Source: an uncultured Bacilli bacterium (lineage in GTDB: Bacteria > Bacillota_I > Bacilli_A > RF39 > UBA660). From it: 6,233 nt of DNA. Positions within the stretch are counted from its first letter, which is position 1, and every line of letters starts with the position of its first letter. Of this stretch, positions 1-6,139 are shown piece after piece. The stretch is taken from the NCBI GenBank assembly GCA_947630435.1, contig CANRHO010000045.1, forward strand, positions 1 to 6,233. The letters run 5' to 3'. The notes beneath the pieces are model-generated. The model saw only the letters and a program-made list of their open reading frames with translations, was not told the DNA's origin and ran no database searches. The position numbers and the translations under genes were made by a program.

Positions 1-1
1 G

Positions 2-1642
2 GTAACACCAGAAAAATATAGTAAACTTGTAAATGATGACATAAGTGATATTACTTATAAAGTGTATAAAAAATATCAGGATGCATTACTTAGGAATAAT
101 TCATTAGACTTTGATGATTTGCTTGTTATGCCAATAATTCTGTTTACGAAACACCCGGATGTGTTACAACAATACCAAGAATTATTTAAATACATATTTA
201 TTGATGAATATCAAGATACTAATGAAGCTCAGTATTTATTATCAAAGATGATAAGTTCTAAGTATAAGAATATTTGTGTTGTAGGTGATGATTCGCAAAG
301 CATTTACTCTTGGAGGGGTGCAAATTTTAAAAACATACTAAACTTTGAAAATGATTATAAAGACGCTAAGGTAATTTTACTTGAGCAAAACTATCGCAGT
401 ACTAAAACGATTCTGGATGCTGCTAACAGTGTAATTAAAAATAACGTCCAAAAAAAAGATAAAAATTTATGGACTAATAATGAAAACGGGGAAAAAATAA
501 AATACGTAAGAGCAATTGATGAAAAAGATGAGGCATCATTCGTTGTAAAGGAAGTAAGGCGACTAAAAGAAGAAGGAATATCATTAGATGAAATTGCTGT
601 TTTATATAGAACTAATGCGCAATCAAGAACAATAGAAGAAGGTTTTTTAAATAGTAATATACCGTATAAAATAGTTGGTGCGTATGCGTTTTATTCAAGA
701 AAGGAAATTAAGGATTTACTTGCGTACTTAAGACTTATTTATAACCAAAAAGATGACGTTTCACTAATTCGTATCATTAATTATCCAAAAAGGAAAATAG
801 GTTCTAAAACAATAGATAATTTAAGCATGGATGCCGTTTTAAATGAAACTTCAATGTTTGATGCGATAAAAAGTGGTAAGGAACTGGAATTTAAAAACAT
901 GATATTAAAAATGAAGGAGAAAAGTAATACTTTATCTTTAACTGAGATGGTGGATATGGTACTAGATGAATCCGGTATAAGAAAGGAATTAGAGTCCGAA
1001 CATACTTTAGAAGCTGATATAAGATTAGAAAACTTAGATGAATTTAAATCTATTACTAAAAACTTTGAAGAAGAAAGTGGTATGGCATCCCTTGAAGATT
1101 TTTTAAGTGAAATAAGTTTAGTTAGTGATGTTAATGAACAAAAAAATGATAAACTACCTAAAGTAACTTTAATGACTATTCATTCGGTAAAAGGACTTGA
1201 ATTTAAGTGTGTATTTGTAATAGGAATGGAGGAAAATATTTTTCCACATGTAAATTCGATAGAAGAACGTGATGGATTAGAAGAAGAAAGGCGTCTTTGT
1301 TACGTAGCGATAACAAGAGCAAAAAATAAATTGTATTTAATAAACGCCCTTAAAAGAACTTTATATGGTAGAACATGTGTTAATATGCCAAGTAGGTTTA
1401 TAAATGAAATAGATAAAGATTTAATAGATATGCCAGAAAAGAAAAATATTGTTAATAATAAAATAGATAAATCAAATATGTTCAATAATGATAATGATTT
1501 AAAACCAGGTGATAATGTTATTCATGATACGTATGGGCCAGGTGTCGTTGTTATGGTCGATAAATCTATTGCAACGATAGCTTTTAAGGGTTTAGGCATA
1601 AAAAAGTTGATGAAAAATCACAAAAGTATAAAGAAGGTGTAA
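2..1642 (+). CDS. pcrA: ATP-dependent 3'-5' DNA helicase PcrA/UvrD (5' truncated by window edge)
   Basis: This is a superfamily 1A helicase that unwinds DNA during nucleotide excision repair, replication restart and removal of recombinase filaments. The reading frame is open from base 2. The GTG at 62 is an internal valine, because the residues before it (VTPEKYSKLVND...) match the family, so the true start lies outside the window. Visible motifs are: motif II DEYQDTN (203-223), motif III GDDSQSIYSWRG (284-319), motif IV with NYRST (383-403), motif V MTIHSVKGLEF (1172-1204) and motif VI with RRLCYVAITRA (about 1289-1321). The end (LKPGDNVIHDTYGPGVVV...) is the Tudor-like C-terminal domain typical of Gram-positive PcrA. 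By comparison with the position of motif II in known PcrA, about 155 residues are missing, including the Walker A lysine. About 546 residues are visible, so the full length would be near 700, normal for the family. rluB follows after 2 nt. UvrD is the alternative name; the C-terminal domain favours PcrA. Confidence 0.95.
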   Translation, partial: VTPEKYSKLVNDDISDITYKVYKKYQDALLRNNSLDFDDLLVMPIILFTKHPDVLQQYQELFKYIFIDEYQDTNEAQYLLSKMISSKYKNICVVGDDSQSIYSWRGANFKNILNFENDYKDAKVILLEQNYRSTKTILDAANSVIKNNVQKKDKNLWTNNENGEKIKYVRAIDEKDEASFVVKEVRRLKEEGISLDEIAVLYRTNAQSRTIEEGFLNSNIPYKIVGAYAFYSRKEIKDLLAYLRLIYNQKDDVSLIRIINYPKRKIGSKTIDNLSMDAVLNETSMFDAIKSGKELEFKNMILKMKEKSNTLSLTEMVDMVLDESGIRKELESEHTLEADIRLENLDEFKSITKNFEEESGMASLEDFLSEISLVSDVNEQKNDKLPKVTLMTIHSVKGLEFKCVFVIGMEENIFPHVNSIEERDGLEEERRLCYVAITRAKNKLYLINALKRTLYGRTCVNMPSRFINEIDKDLIDMPEKKNIVNNKIDKSNMFNNDNDLKPGDNVIHDTYGPGVVVMVDKSIATIAFKGLGIKKLMKNHKSIKKV

Positions 1643-1644
1643 TT

Positions 1645-2370
1645 ATGCAAAGATTGCAAAAATTAATTGCGGAATCTGGATATTGTTCAAGAAGAAAAGC
1701 GGAGGAATTAATTAAACAGGGCAAGGTAACACTAAATGGTAAAGTAGTAAGTGAACTTGGCACAAAAGCATCCTTTGGTGATGATATCTTAGTTGATGGT
1801 AATTTAATTGAATATCAGGAAAAAGAATATTATTTATTTTATAAACCAAGAAGTGTGGTTTGTACAACAAAAGACGATAAAGGAAGAAAAACAGTATTGG
1901 ATTATTTTGATGATGTAGATAAAAGAATTTATCCGGTAGGCAGATTGGATTATGATGCTAGTGGGCTTCTTTTGTTAACTAATGATGGAGAATTTGCTAA
2001 TCTTATGATGCATCCATCTAATAAGATAGATAAATTTTACGTAGTCAAAGTAAAGGGAATCGTAACTGGTGATGAAGTTAAAAAACTAAGAAATGGAATT
2101 ATACTTGATGGCAAAAAGATTTATCCCTCTAGGGTTAAGTTAAAAAGATTAGATAAAAAAAACTTAACTTCCATAGTTGAAATAACAATTCATGATGGTA
2201 TTAATCATGAGGTAAAAAAACTAATGGAAGCAATCAACCATGAAGTAATTAAATTAAAAAGGGAAGCCTTTGGTTTTTTAACTCTTGGTAATTTAAAAAG
2301 CGGGGAAAAAAGAATGTTATCTCCTAAAGAAATTAAACAACTTTATAACATGGCATACAATAAAAGGTAA
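1645..2370 (+). CDS. rluB: 23S rRNA pseudouridine synthase, RsuA/RluB family
   Basis: This enzyme converts a specific uridine in rRNA to pseudouridine during ribosome assembly. The 241-residue protein has an N-terminal S4 RNA-binding domain (about residues 2-48, with RLQKLIAESGYCSRRKAEELI), then the RsuA-type catalytic domain from about residue 60. The catalytic signature is GRLDYDASGLLLLTNDGEF at 99-117, with Asp102 as the expected catalytic nucleophile; YKPRSVVCT near 66-74 and HEVKKLMEAI near 188-197 are also conserved family segments. The length is normal for the Gram-positive RluB type. The ATG follows a good ribosome binding site, AAGGTG at 1634-1639, which lies inside the last codons of pcrA, so translation is probably coupled to pcrA. 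No separate promoter is evident. RsuA (16S) and RluB (23S) share these motifs; RluB is preferred because Bacillota members of this length are usually so assigned, but the target uridine cannot be read from the sequence. Confidence 0.9.
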   Translation: MQRLQKLIAESGYCSRRKAEELIKQGKVTLNGKVVSELGTKASFGDDILVDGNLIEYQEKEYYLFYKPRSVVCTTKDDKGRKTVLDYFDDVDKRIYPVGRLDYDASGLLLLTNDGEFANLMMHPSNKIDKFYVVKVKGIVTGDEVKKLRNGIILDGKKIYPSRVKLKRLDKKNLTSIVEITIHDGINHEVKKLMEAINHEVIKLKREAFGFLTLGNLKSGEKRMLSPKEIKQLYNMAYNKR

Positions 2371-2377
2371 GTAATTT

Positions 2378-2404
2378 AAAAGAAGGACTAACCTTCTTTT
2401 TTTT
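2378..2404 (+). terminator. Intrinsic terminator of pcrA-rluB, probably bidirectional
   Basis: A 9-bp stem AAAAGAAGG (2378-2386) pairs with CCTTCTTTT (2392-2400) around a 5-nt loop, and the T run continues to 2404. It begins 8 nt after the rluB stop. On the minus strand the same hairpin lies across the ferredoxin stop codon and is followed by a broken T-rich stretch, so it could also end the ferredoxin transcript, less efficiently. Confidence 0.85.
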
Positions 2405-2588
2405 CACTTATAGCTTGCGTTGGACAACTTTCCATTGCGTTAATAGCGTCTTCTTTTATTTGTTTATCTTTTGCTTCAACGTCTTTTGCAACAGCATATC
2501 CATCATCTTTAATTTCAAATATTTCTTCACATATAGCTTGGCATGCACCACAACCAATACATGCATTTTTATCTACTTTAAATTTCAT
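2388..2588 (-). CDS. Single-cluster [4Fe-4S] ferredoxin
   Basis: This is a small soluble electron carrier of 66 residues. The pattern CIGCGAC gives Cys10, Cys13 and Cys16, and ESCPTQAI gives Cys55; these four are the expected ligands of one [4Fe-4S] cluster. Cys20 is also present, at the site that forms a disulphide in some single-cluster ferredoxins such as that of Thermotoga, but no partner cysteine exists in the middle of this protein, so that disulphide cannot form. The middle (residues 21-50) is acidic and replaces the second cluster motif of clostridial 2[4Fe-4S] ferredoxins. The ATG (complement of 2586-2588) has an ideal AGGAGG at 2595-2600 with a 6-nt spacer. The gene converges on rluB; its last codons (KKEG, stop TAG) lie in the terminator stem. 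It has its own promoter and no co-transcribed neighbour, so its redox partner cannot be inferred. Confidence 0.93.
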   Translation of the reverse strand: MKFKVDKNACIGCGACQAICEEIFEIKDDGYAVAKDVEAKDKQIKEDAINAMESCPTQAISEKKEG

Positions 2589-2609
2589 TATAAACCTCCT
2601 AATACCATA

Positions 2610-2637
2610 ATTATATACTATGTTGTAAAAAAATCAA
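2610..2637 (-). promoter_or_regulatory. Promoter of the ferredoxin gene (housekeeping sigma type)
   Basis: Read on the minus strand, TTGATT (complement of 2632-2637) and TATAAT (complement of 2610-2615, a perfect -10) are separated by 16 bp. Transcription would start near 2603, only a few bases before the AGGAGG ribosome binding site, giving a very short leader. Confidence 0.65.
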
Positions 2638-2643
2638 TAATGC

Positions 2644-2672
2644 TTTTAAAAAAACTTAAAGTATGGTATCAT
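2644..2672 (+). promoter_or_regulatory. Likely promoter of the tail-anchored protein gene
   Basis: A -10-like TATCAT (2667-2672) is preceded by an extended -10 TGG (2664-2666) and, 17 bp upstream, by a weak -35 candidate TTTTAA (2644-2649). Transcription would start near 2679, just before the ribosome binding site. The -35 match is poor, so this is a moderate call supported mainly by position and the extended -10. Confidence 0.45.
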
Positions 2673-2698
2673 AATTATAGATGATAGGGAGGTGTTTT

Positions 2699-3523
2699 AT
2701 GCAATCAAGAATGGATAAATATGAAATAAGTGATAAAAAAAAGTATGAACGTTCTAAAAAAAACACCAAATTATATGAAGAAGTGTATGACGATATTTAT
2801 CGTAATACAACTTATAGAAACATGGAAGTAATTGATTCTGCTAAGGAAATTAACATAAATAGATTAAAAGATATGCTTGATGATAAATATGATACAAGAC
2901 AATATCGAACCATAAAAAAATATCAGATAGAAGACATTGACATAGATGATAAACCATTATTTAATAAAAGAAGTGAAAAGGTTCATGATATAAATGAGAT
3001 AATAAATGAAGCTAAAAATAAAAGAGCTTTTATAGAGGATGCTAAAGAAAAACAAAAGTACATAGAATTTACTAAGAGTAGAAACAGTAAATATGATGAT
3101 AGGTATGACGAAATAGAAAAAGAAGAACAAGAGTTAGAGGAACTTATAAACACCATGGCAATTCCTTCGCAGGATAAAGATACTAAAGATGCTCTTGATA
3201 TGTTTTCTAATCTTAAAGGATCTGAAAACACGATTGTTACAAATCCTATTGAAGCTTCTTTTGATGTAGATGTAAAAGATGTGCAAGAAAAAACCAAGAC
3301 GGAAGACATAAGAAATGATTTAGAAAAAACTTTGATAAAAGCTGATAAAAATTTTTATACTGATTCTAATATGTTTACTAAAAATGATTTTGAAGATTTT
3401 ACTACGTTGACTAACCAACTTAAAAGCAAACACAAAACCCGTAATATAATAGTTATAATAGTAGTGATATTGTTACTTGCACTAGCGGCTTACTTTATGG
3501 TTACGAAATTCGTTATAAAGTAA
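2699..3523 (+). CDS. Unrecognised charged tail-anchored membrane protein
   Basis: I do not recognise a family. The start chosen is ATG 2699, because GGGAGGTG at 2687-2694 is a strong ribosome binding site for it; the in-frame ATG at 2681 lies upstream of that site and near the predicted transcription start. The product is 274 residues. Residues 1-247 are very rich in Lys, Asp, Glu, Asn and Tyr, with no signal peptide and no cysteine. Residues about 99-150 look helical or coiled coil (for example EIEKEEQELEELINTM). Residues 155-245 look loosely structured. A single hydrophobic segment at about 249-268 follows a basic stretch (KSKHKTR), and only about six residues follow it. By the positive-inside rule the large N-terminal part should be cytoplasmic and the short C-terminus outside. 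It is flanked by its own promoter and terminator, so it is monocistronic. A scaffold or cell-envelope anchoring role is possible but is only a guess. Confidence 0.85.
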   Translation: MQSRMDKYEISDKKKYERSKKNTKLYEEVYDDIYRNTTYRNMEVIDSAKEININRLKDMLDDKYDTRQYRTIKKYQIEDIDIDDKPLFNKRSEKVHDINEIINEAKNKRAFIEDAKEKQKYIEFTKSRNSKYDDRYDEIEKEEQELEELINTMAIPSQDKDTKDALDMFSNLKGSENTIVTNPIEASFDVDVKDVQEKTKTEDIRNDLEKTLIKADKNFYTDSNMFTKNDFEDFTTLTNQLKSKHKTRNIIVIIVVILLLALAAYFMVTKFVIK

Positions 3524-3538
3524 TTAAAGATAATTTAG

Positions 3539-3564
3539 CAAAGATATTTTATCTTTGTTTTTTT
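3539..3564 (+). terminator. Intrinsic terminator of the tail-anchored protein gene
   Basis: The stem CAAAGATA (3539-3546) pairs perfectly with TATCTTTG (3550-3557) over a 3-nt loop, followed by seven T residues (3558-3564). It starts 15 nt after the stop codon. Confidence 0.85.
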
Positions 3565-3586
3565 CATATATTTATTATGTGATAAT

Positions 3587-4300
3587 ATGGATAAAATAAA
3601 AATATTATTTAAAAATATATATGTACTTGTTTTTTTGATGGTTATAATATTTAGCTTAATATTTTTGTTTATATTAAATAAAAAAGCTATGCCAATCATA
3701 ATGAATTATGCAAATGTACAAACAAAAAGGGTGGGTATTGAGGTTTTAAGAAATACTGGTATAAAAGATATAAATGAAAATCTTAAAGATGCTAGTTTAT
3801 TTAGTATTACTCAAGATAATGAAGGGAAAATAGAAAGTATAGATTTTAATACTTCCGTCATTAATGAAACTTTAGTTTTGGTTTCAAAAAACATAAGAAA
3901 AAAATTACGTGAAGTAGAAAAAGGAGAAAATCTACCAGATGAGTTATATCCTAACTTATTAGATAAAAAGTTAAAAAACGGAATAATATTTGAGGTTCCT
4001 CTTGGAGTTATATTTGAAAATTCTTTTTTTTCAAATATTGGTCCCAAGGTTCCTGTTAAAATAAAGTATTCTGGAAACGTTAGTCTTGATGTTAAAACAA
4101 GGGTTAATAAATATGGAATAGATAGTGCCATAATAGAAGTTTATATTTATGTAGAAGTAACCCAAAGAACAATTTTACCATTTAAGTCAAAGGATATTAA
4201 ATTGACTTCAGAAATACCAGTTGTAATGAAAGTGGTAAAAGGCTCAATTCCTTATTATTTAGCAGGGACCAACGATTCTTATAGTTTGCCTATGAAATAA
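3587..4300 (+). CDS. yunB: Sporulation protein YunB
   Basis: YunB is a membrane-associated protein made in the mother cell under sigma-E in Bacillus subtilis and needed for normal spore formation; its molecular role is not established. The 237-residue product has a short basic N-terminus, one membrane segment at about residues 12-31, then an extracytoplasmic domain. Family-typical stretches are KIESIDFNTSVIN (81-93), VPLGVIFENSFFSNIGPKVPV (137-157), the DVKTRVNKYGIDSAIIEVYIYVEV segment (168-191) and the end IPVVMKVVKGSIPYY (210-224). Length is close to the Bacillus protein. No Shine-Dalgarno sequence precedes ATG 3587, unlike all neighbours, but there is no in-frame alternative start between it and the upstream in-frame stop at 3536, and the next ATG (3638) would cut the membrane segment. 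Translation may be weak or use a very short leader. yutD follows 37 nt downstream with no terminator between. Confidence 0.88.
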   Translation: MDKIKILFKNIYVLVFLMVIIFSLIFLFILNKKAMPIIMNYANVQTKRVGIEVLRNTGIKDINENLKDASLFSITQDNEGKIESIDFNTSVINETLVLVSKNIRKKLREVEKGENLPDELYPNLLDKKLKNGIIFEVPLGVIFENSFFSNIGPKVPVKIKYSGNVSLDVKTRVNKYGIDSAIIEVYIYVEVTQRTILPFKSKDIKLTSEIPVVMKVVKGSIPYYLAGTNDSYSLPMK

Positions 4301-4315
4301 AAAGTGTGCTATAAT
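4286..4315 (+). promoter_or_regulatory. Promoter before yutD
   Basis: A perfect -10 TATAAT (4310-4315) has an extended -10 TGC just before it (4307-4309). TTGCCT (4286-4291), inside the end of yunB, is a plausible -35 at 18-bp spacing. It would give housekeeping transcription of yutD independent of yunB. Confidence 0.65.
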
Positions 4316-4337
4316 TTTTTATAGTATGGAGGAAATG

Positions 4338-4613
4338 ATGAAAAAGATAACTTTAGAGGATTGTGAATATGATATAATTTATGATTATAAAAATGGGTAT
4401 AATAAAGAAGAACTCATCAATAAGTATACCGACTACTTTAAGGATTATGATTATATAGTAGGAGATTGGGCTTATGGCAAGCTAAGACTTAAGGGTTTTT
4501 ATAATAAAAACAATAAAAAATGCAAGGAATTAAATGATTTTGATAATTTAGATAAGTATTTAAAAGAAAATTGTGCTTTTGATTGTGCATATTTTGTTGC
4601 AAAAAAAAATTAA
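4338..4613 (+). CDS. yutD: YutD-family protein (DUF1027)
   Basis: This is a small cytoplasmic protein of a family widespread in Bacilli; its biochemical function is not known to me. The 91-residue product carries the family core DYIVGDWAYGKLRLKGFY (37-54) and the C-terminal NCAFDCAYFV (78-87); the N-terminal YDYKNGYNKEEL also fits. Four cysteines are present (9, 62, 79, 83). I chose ATG 4338 because GGAGG at 4328-4332 lies 5 nt before it. The in-frame ATG at 4326 overlaps that ribosome binding site, and ATG 4335 is only 2 nt from it. It sits 37 nt after yunB; in B. subtilis yutD and yunB also lie near each other, so the pairing looks like retained gene order. It has its own promoter, so it is probably expressed in growth as well. 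Confidence 0.85.
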   Translation: MKKITLEDCEYDIIYDYKNGYNKEELINKYTDYFKDYDYIVGDWAYGKLRLKGFYNKNNKKCKELNDFDNLDKYLKENCAFDCAYFVAKKN

Positions 4614-4625
4614 GTATGTTAAAAT
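4597..4625 (+). promoter_or_regulatory. Promoter of the DUF1292-like gene
   Basis: TTGCAA (4597-4602), within the last codons of yutD, and TAAAAT (4620-4625) are separated by exactly 17 bp, with an extended -10 TGT at 4617-4619. Transcription would start near 4632, about 23 nt before the start codon. This is one of the best housekeeping promoter matches in the window. Confidence 0.7.
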
Positions 4626-4654
4626 TGAATATGTAGAATAAAAGAGGTGTTTAT

Positions 4655-5026
4655 ATGGTAACTACAAGTAGCATTGGAAGTGGAAAAAAAGTTAACGTAG
4701 GTCAAAGTTTTGCAAGTGGAATGTCAGCATTACAAACTACTCAAAGAGAAAAATTTGTTATAGTTGACGAAAGTGGCACAAAAAAAGATGCAGAACGTTT
4801 ATCTTTGTTCAAGTTAAAAGATATGAATAAGACATACATTGTGTATACTTTTAATGAAGTTGATGAAAATGATATGATTAAACTATATGTTGCCATATTA
4901 AATGATAAAGATGGCGTTTATTCATTAGAAAATATTACTGATAATGATGAGTGGACCAAGGTAAAAGATGCAATGAGAAAGATTGCAAAAGACGGTCAAC
5001 AAATTTTAAATGGTAAGGAAGATTAG
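4655..5026 (+). CDS. DUF1292-like small acidic protein
   Basis: The 123-residue product has a Ser/Thr/Gly-rich N-terminal extension (1-30) followed by a region (about 33-110) that resembles DUF1292 proteins: FVIVDESGTKKDAERLSLFKL, then TYIVYTFNEVDENDMIKLYVAIL, then an acidic segment and a helical end. DUF1292 (YrzB type) proteins are small acidic beta-rich proteins of unknown function. The match is judged from pattern, not alignment, so the family assignment is tentative. No signal peptide, membrane segment or cysteine is present. The start is supported by AGAGGTG at 4643-4649 with a 5-nt spacer. The next gene begins 18 nt after the stop without a terminator, so the two are probably an operon. 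The Ser/Gly-rich N-terminus is longer than in ordinary DUF1292 proteins. Confidence 0.7.
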   Translation: MVTTSSIGSGKKVNVGQSFASGMSALQTTQREKFVIVDESGTKKDAERLSLFKLKDMNKTYIVYTFNEVDENDMIKLYVAILNDKDGVYSLENITDNDEWTKVKDAMRKIAKDGQQILNGKED

Positions 5027-5044
5027 TGGTTAGGAGGTTTTATT

Positions 5045-6040
5045 ATGACTAAACAACAGCAAGAACAAGCCATAAAGGATGGAAATACTTTAACTGTAAC
5101 TACTGATGATAATATAGAAGTAGAGCAATTTTCAGTAGAAAAAGAAGAAAAGAAAATTGACGGAGAGGTAAAAACTGAGGTAGCAAACGAAAATGTAACT
5201 CCAGTTCAAAATGAAGCACTTCCTCCTCAAGAAGAAGTTGCACCTATAGTCAATGAGGAACCAGTAGTTAGTGATGAGTTGCCAAAACCTGATAAGATTA
5301 TTGGATCTGAACCTAATGACTCTGTGCCAGTATCTGATTTACCAGCAATTGAACAAGAACCTGTAACCACTAGTGAGCCAGAACAAACGCCACAGCCTTT
5401 TATACCAATTGATATTAATGGAATAGATGAAAGCATAAATAATCCAAGCATTGTTACAACACCAGAGTATGAAGTTCCAACTTTTGAACAACCTATAAAA
5501 CAAGAAAGTTTCCAAACGATAACTCCATCTGGTGATCAATTTAGTTCTTTTAGTAGTACACCAGTTTTTTCTAATACCGAAAGTGCTAATGAAAATAACA
5601 ATGATTTATTCAGCAATATATATAACAATGAAGAAAACGATGCCAAGGTAATAGCAACGGTAGTTACAAAAGAAGATGAAATTGCCGCTAAAAAGGCAAA
5701 CATGAAAGCATATGAACAATTATATGATGCAGGTCCTGGTAATCAAATTAGTATTTTAAGAAACTTTTCGGAAGAAGCTTCTAAATGGATAACAGCTGTT
5801 TCAAAAAGTGGTTTTGTAAGCGGAGAAATGCATGATATAGCTAAAAAAATATTAAGAGAATACGAAGGTTTACAAAATGATAATGATTCATTTACAGATG
5901 ATAATGATAAAATAATTCCTTTCTCTACAAAACAAAGTGGTAATATATTTAACCAACAATCTACTCTAAGTAGTGATGATAATGGTTCTTATTATGAAAA
6001 TAATAATGATACTCCGGATAATAATATATTTGCTGCATAA
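5045..6040 (+). CDS. Unrecognised mostly disordered acidic Pro/Glu-rich protein
   Basis: I do not recognise a family for this 331-residue protein. Residues 1-198 are low complexity and probably disordered: Glu/Lys-rich at first, Pro/Glu/Val-rich at about 50-160 (repeated EEP, EQEP and EQP motifs), then Ser/Asn-rich. Residues about 200-277 are the only part likely to fold, as helices, including EIAAKKANMKAYEQLYDAG, SILRNFSEEASKWI and GEMHDIAKKILREYEGL. The tail (278-331) is Asn/Asp/Ser-rich, with two similar phrases, GNIFNQQ and NNIFAA. There is no signal peptide, membrane segment or cysteine, and only one tryptophan (248), so it is probably cytoplasmic. ATG 5045 follows an ideal AGGAGG (5032-5037) with a 7-nt spacer. 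It lies 18 nt after the DUF1292-like gene, likely the same operon, and ends at a strong terminator. A flexible tether or scaffold is possible; this is inference only. Confidence 0.83.
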   Translation: MTKQQQEQAIKDGNTLTVTTDDNIEVEQFSVEKEEKKIDGEVKTEVANENVTPVQNEALPPQEEVAPIVNEEPVVSDELPKPDKIIGSEPNDSVPVSDLPAIEQEPVTTSEPEQTPQPFIPIDINGIDESINNPSIVTTPEYEVPTFEQPIKQESFQTITPSGDQFSSFSSTPVFSNTESANENNNDLFSNIYNNEENDAKVIATVVTKEDEIAAKKANMKAYEQLYDAGPGNQISILRNFSEEASKWITAVSKSGFVSGEMHDIAKKILREYEGLQNDNDSFTDDNDKIIPFSTKQSGNIFNQQSTLSSDDNGSYYENNNDTPDNNIFAA

Positions 6041-6066
6041 TAAAATATTATATTTTAGTTAATAAT

Positions 6067-6095
6067 AAAGATATATGGTAAGTATATCTTTTTTT
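6067..6095 (+). terminator. Intrinsic terminator closing the yunB-to-disordered-protein block
   Basis: The stem AAAGATATA (6067-6075) pairs perfectly with TATATCTTT (6083-6091) around a 7-nt loop, and the T run continues to 6095. It lies 26 nt after the stop codon and separates the block from the SASP-like gene. Confidence 0.82.
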
Positions 6096-6139
6096 AATTT
6101 TAAAATAAAAAATTAACAAAAATTACCATGAAAAAAATT

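Noticed and set aside
62..64. GTG 62 as a true start of the helicase gene.
   Set aside because: The frame is open to the window edge, upstream residues fit the family, and essential N-terminal motifs would be missing.
2415..2684. Plus-strand open frame opposite the ferredoxin gene.
   Set aside because: It is antisense to a clear ferredoxin with promoter and ribosome binding site; its own product is low-complexity Phe/Tyr/Ile.
2681..2698. Upstream ATG at 2681 as the start of the tail-anchored protein.
   Set aside because: It precedes the strong ribosome binding site at 2687-2694 and lies at about the predicted transcription start; ATG 2699 is correctly spaced.
2983..3309. Minus-strand open frame in the tail-anchored gene.
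   Set aside because: The Ser/Phe/Leu-rich product is the expected shadow of a Lys/Glu-rich gene; no ribosome binding site was seen.
3577..3582. Start-stop mini-frame ATGTGA just before yunB.
   Set aside because: No ribosome binding site; chance occurrence is likely in such AT-rich DNA.
3811..4131. Minus-strand open frame inside yunB.
   Set aside because: It is antisense to a recognised family member and has no supporting signals.
4309..4324. Palindrome CTATAATTTTTTATAG after yunB as a terminator.
   Set aside because: The stem is six weak A-T-rich pairs with no T run after it; it is better explained by the yutD -10 box.
4326..4337. ATG 4326 or 4335 as the yutD start.
   Set aside because: The first overlaps the GGAGG ribosome binding site and the second is 2 nt from it; ATG 4338 has workable spacing.
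5227..5539. Two minus-strand open frames inside the disordered-protein gene.
   Set aside because: They overlap each other and are antisense to a gene with an ideal ribosome binding site; both are low-complexity shadows.
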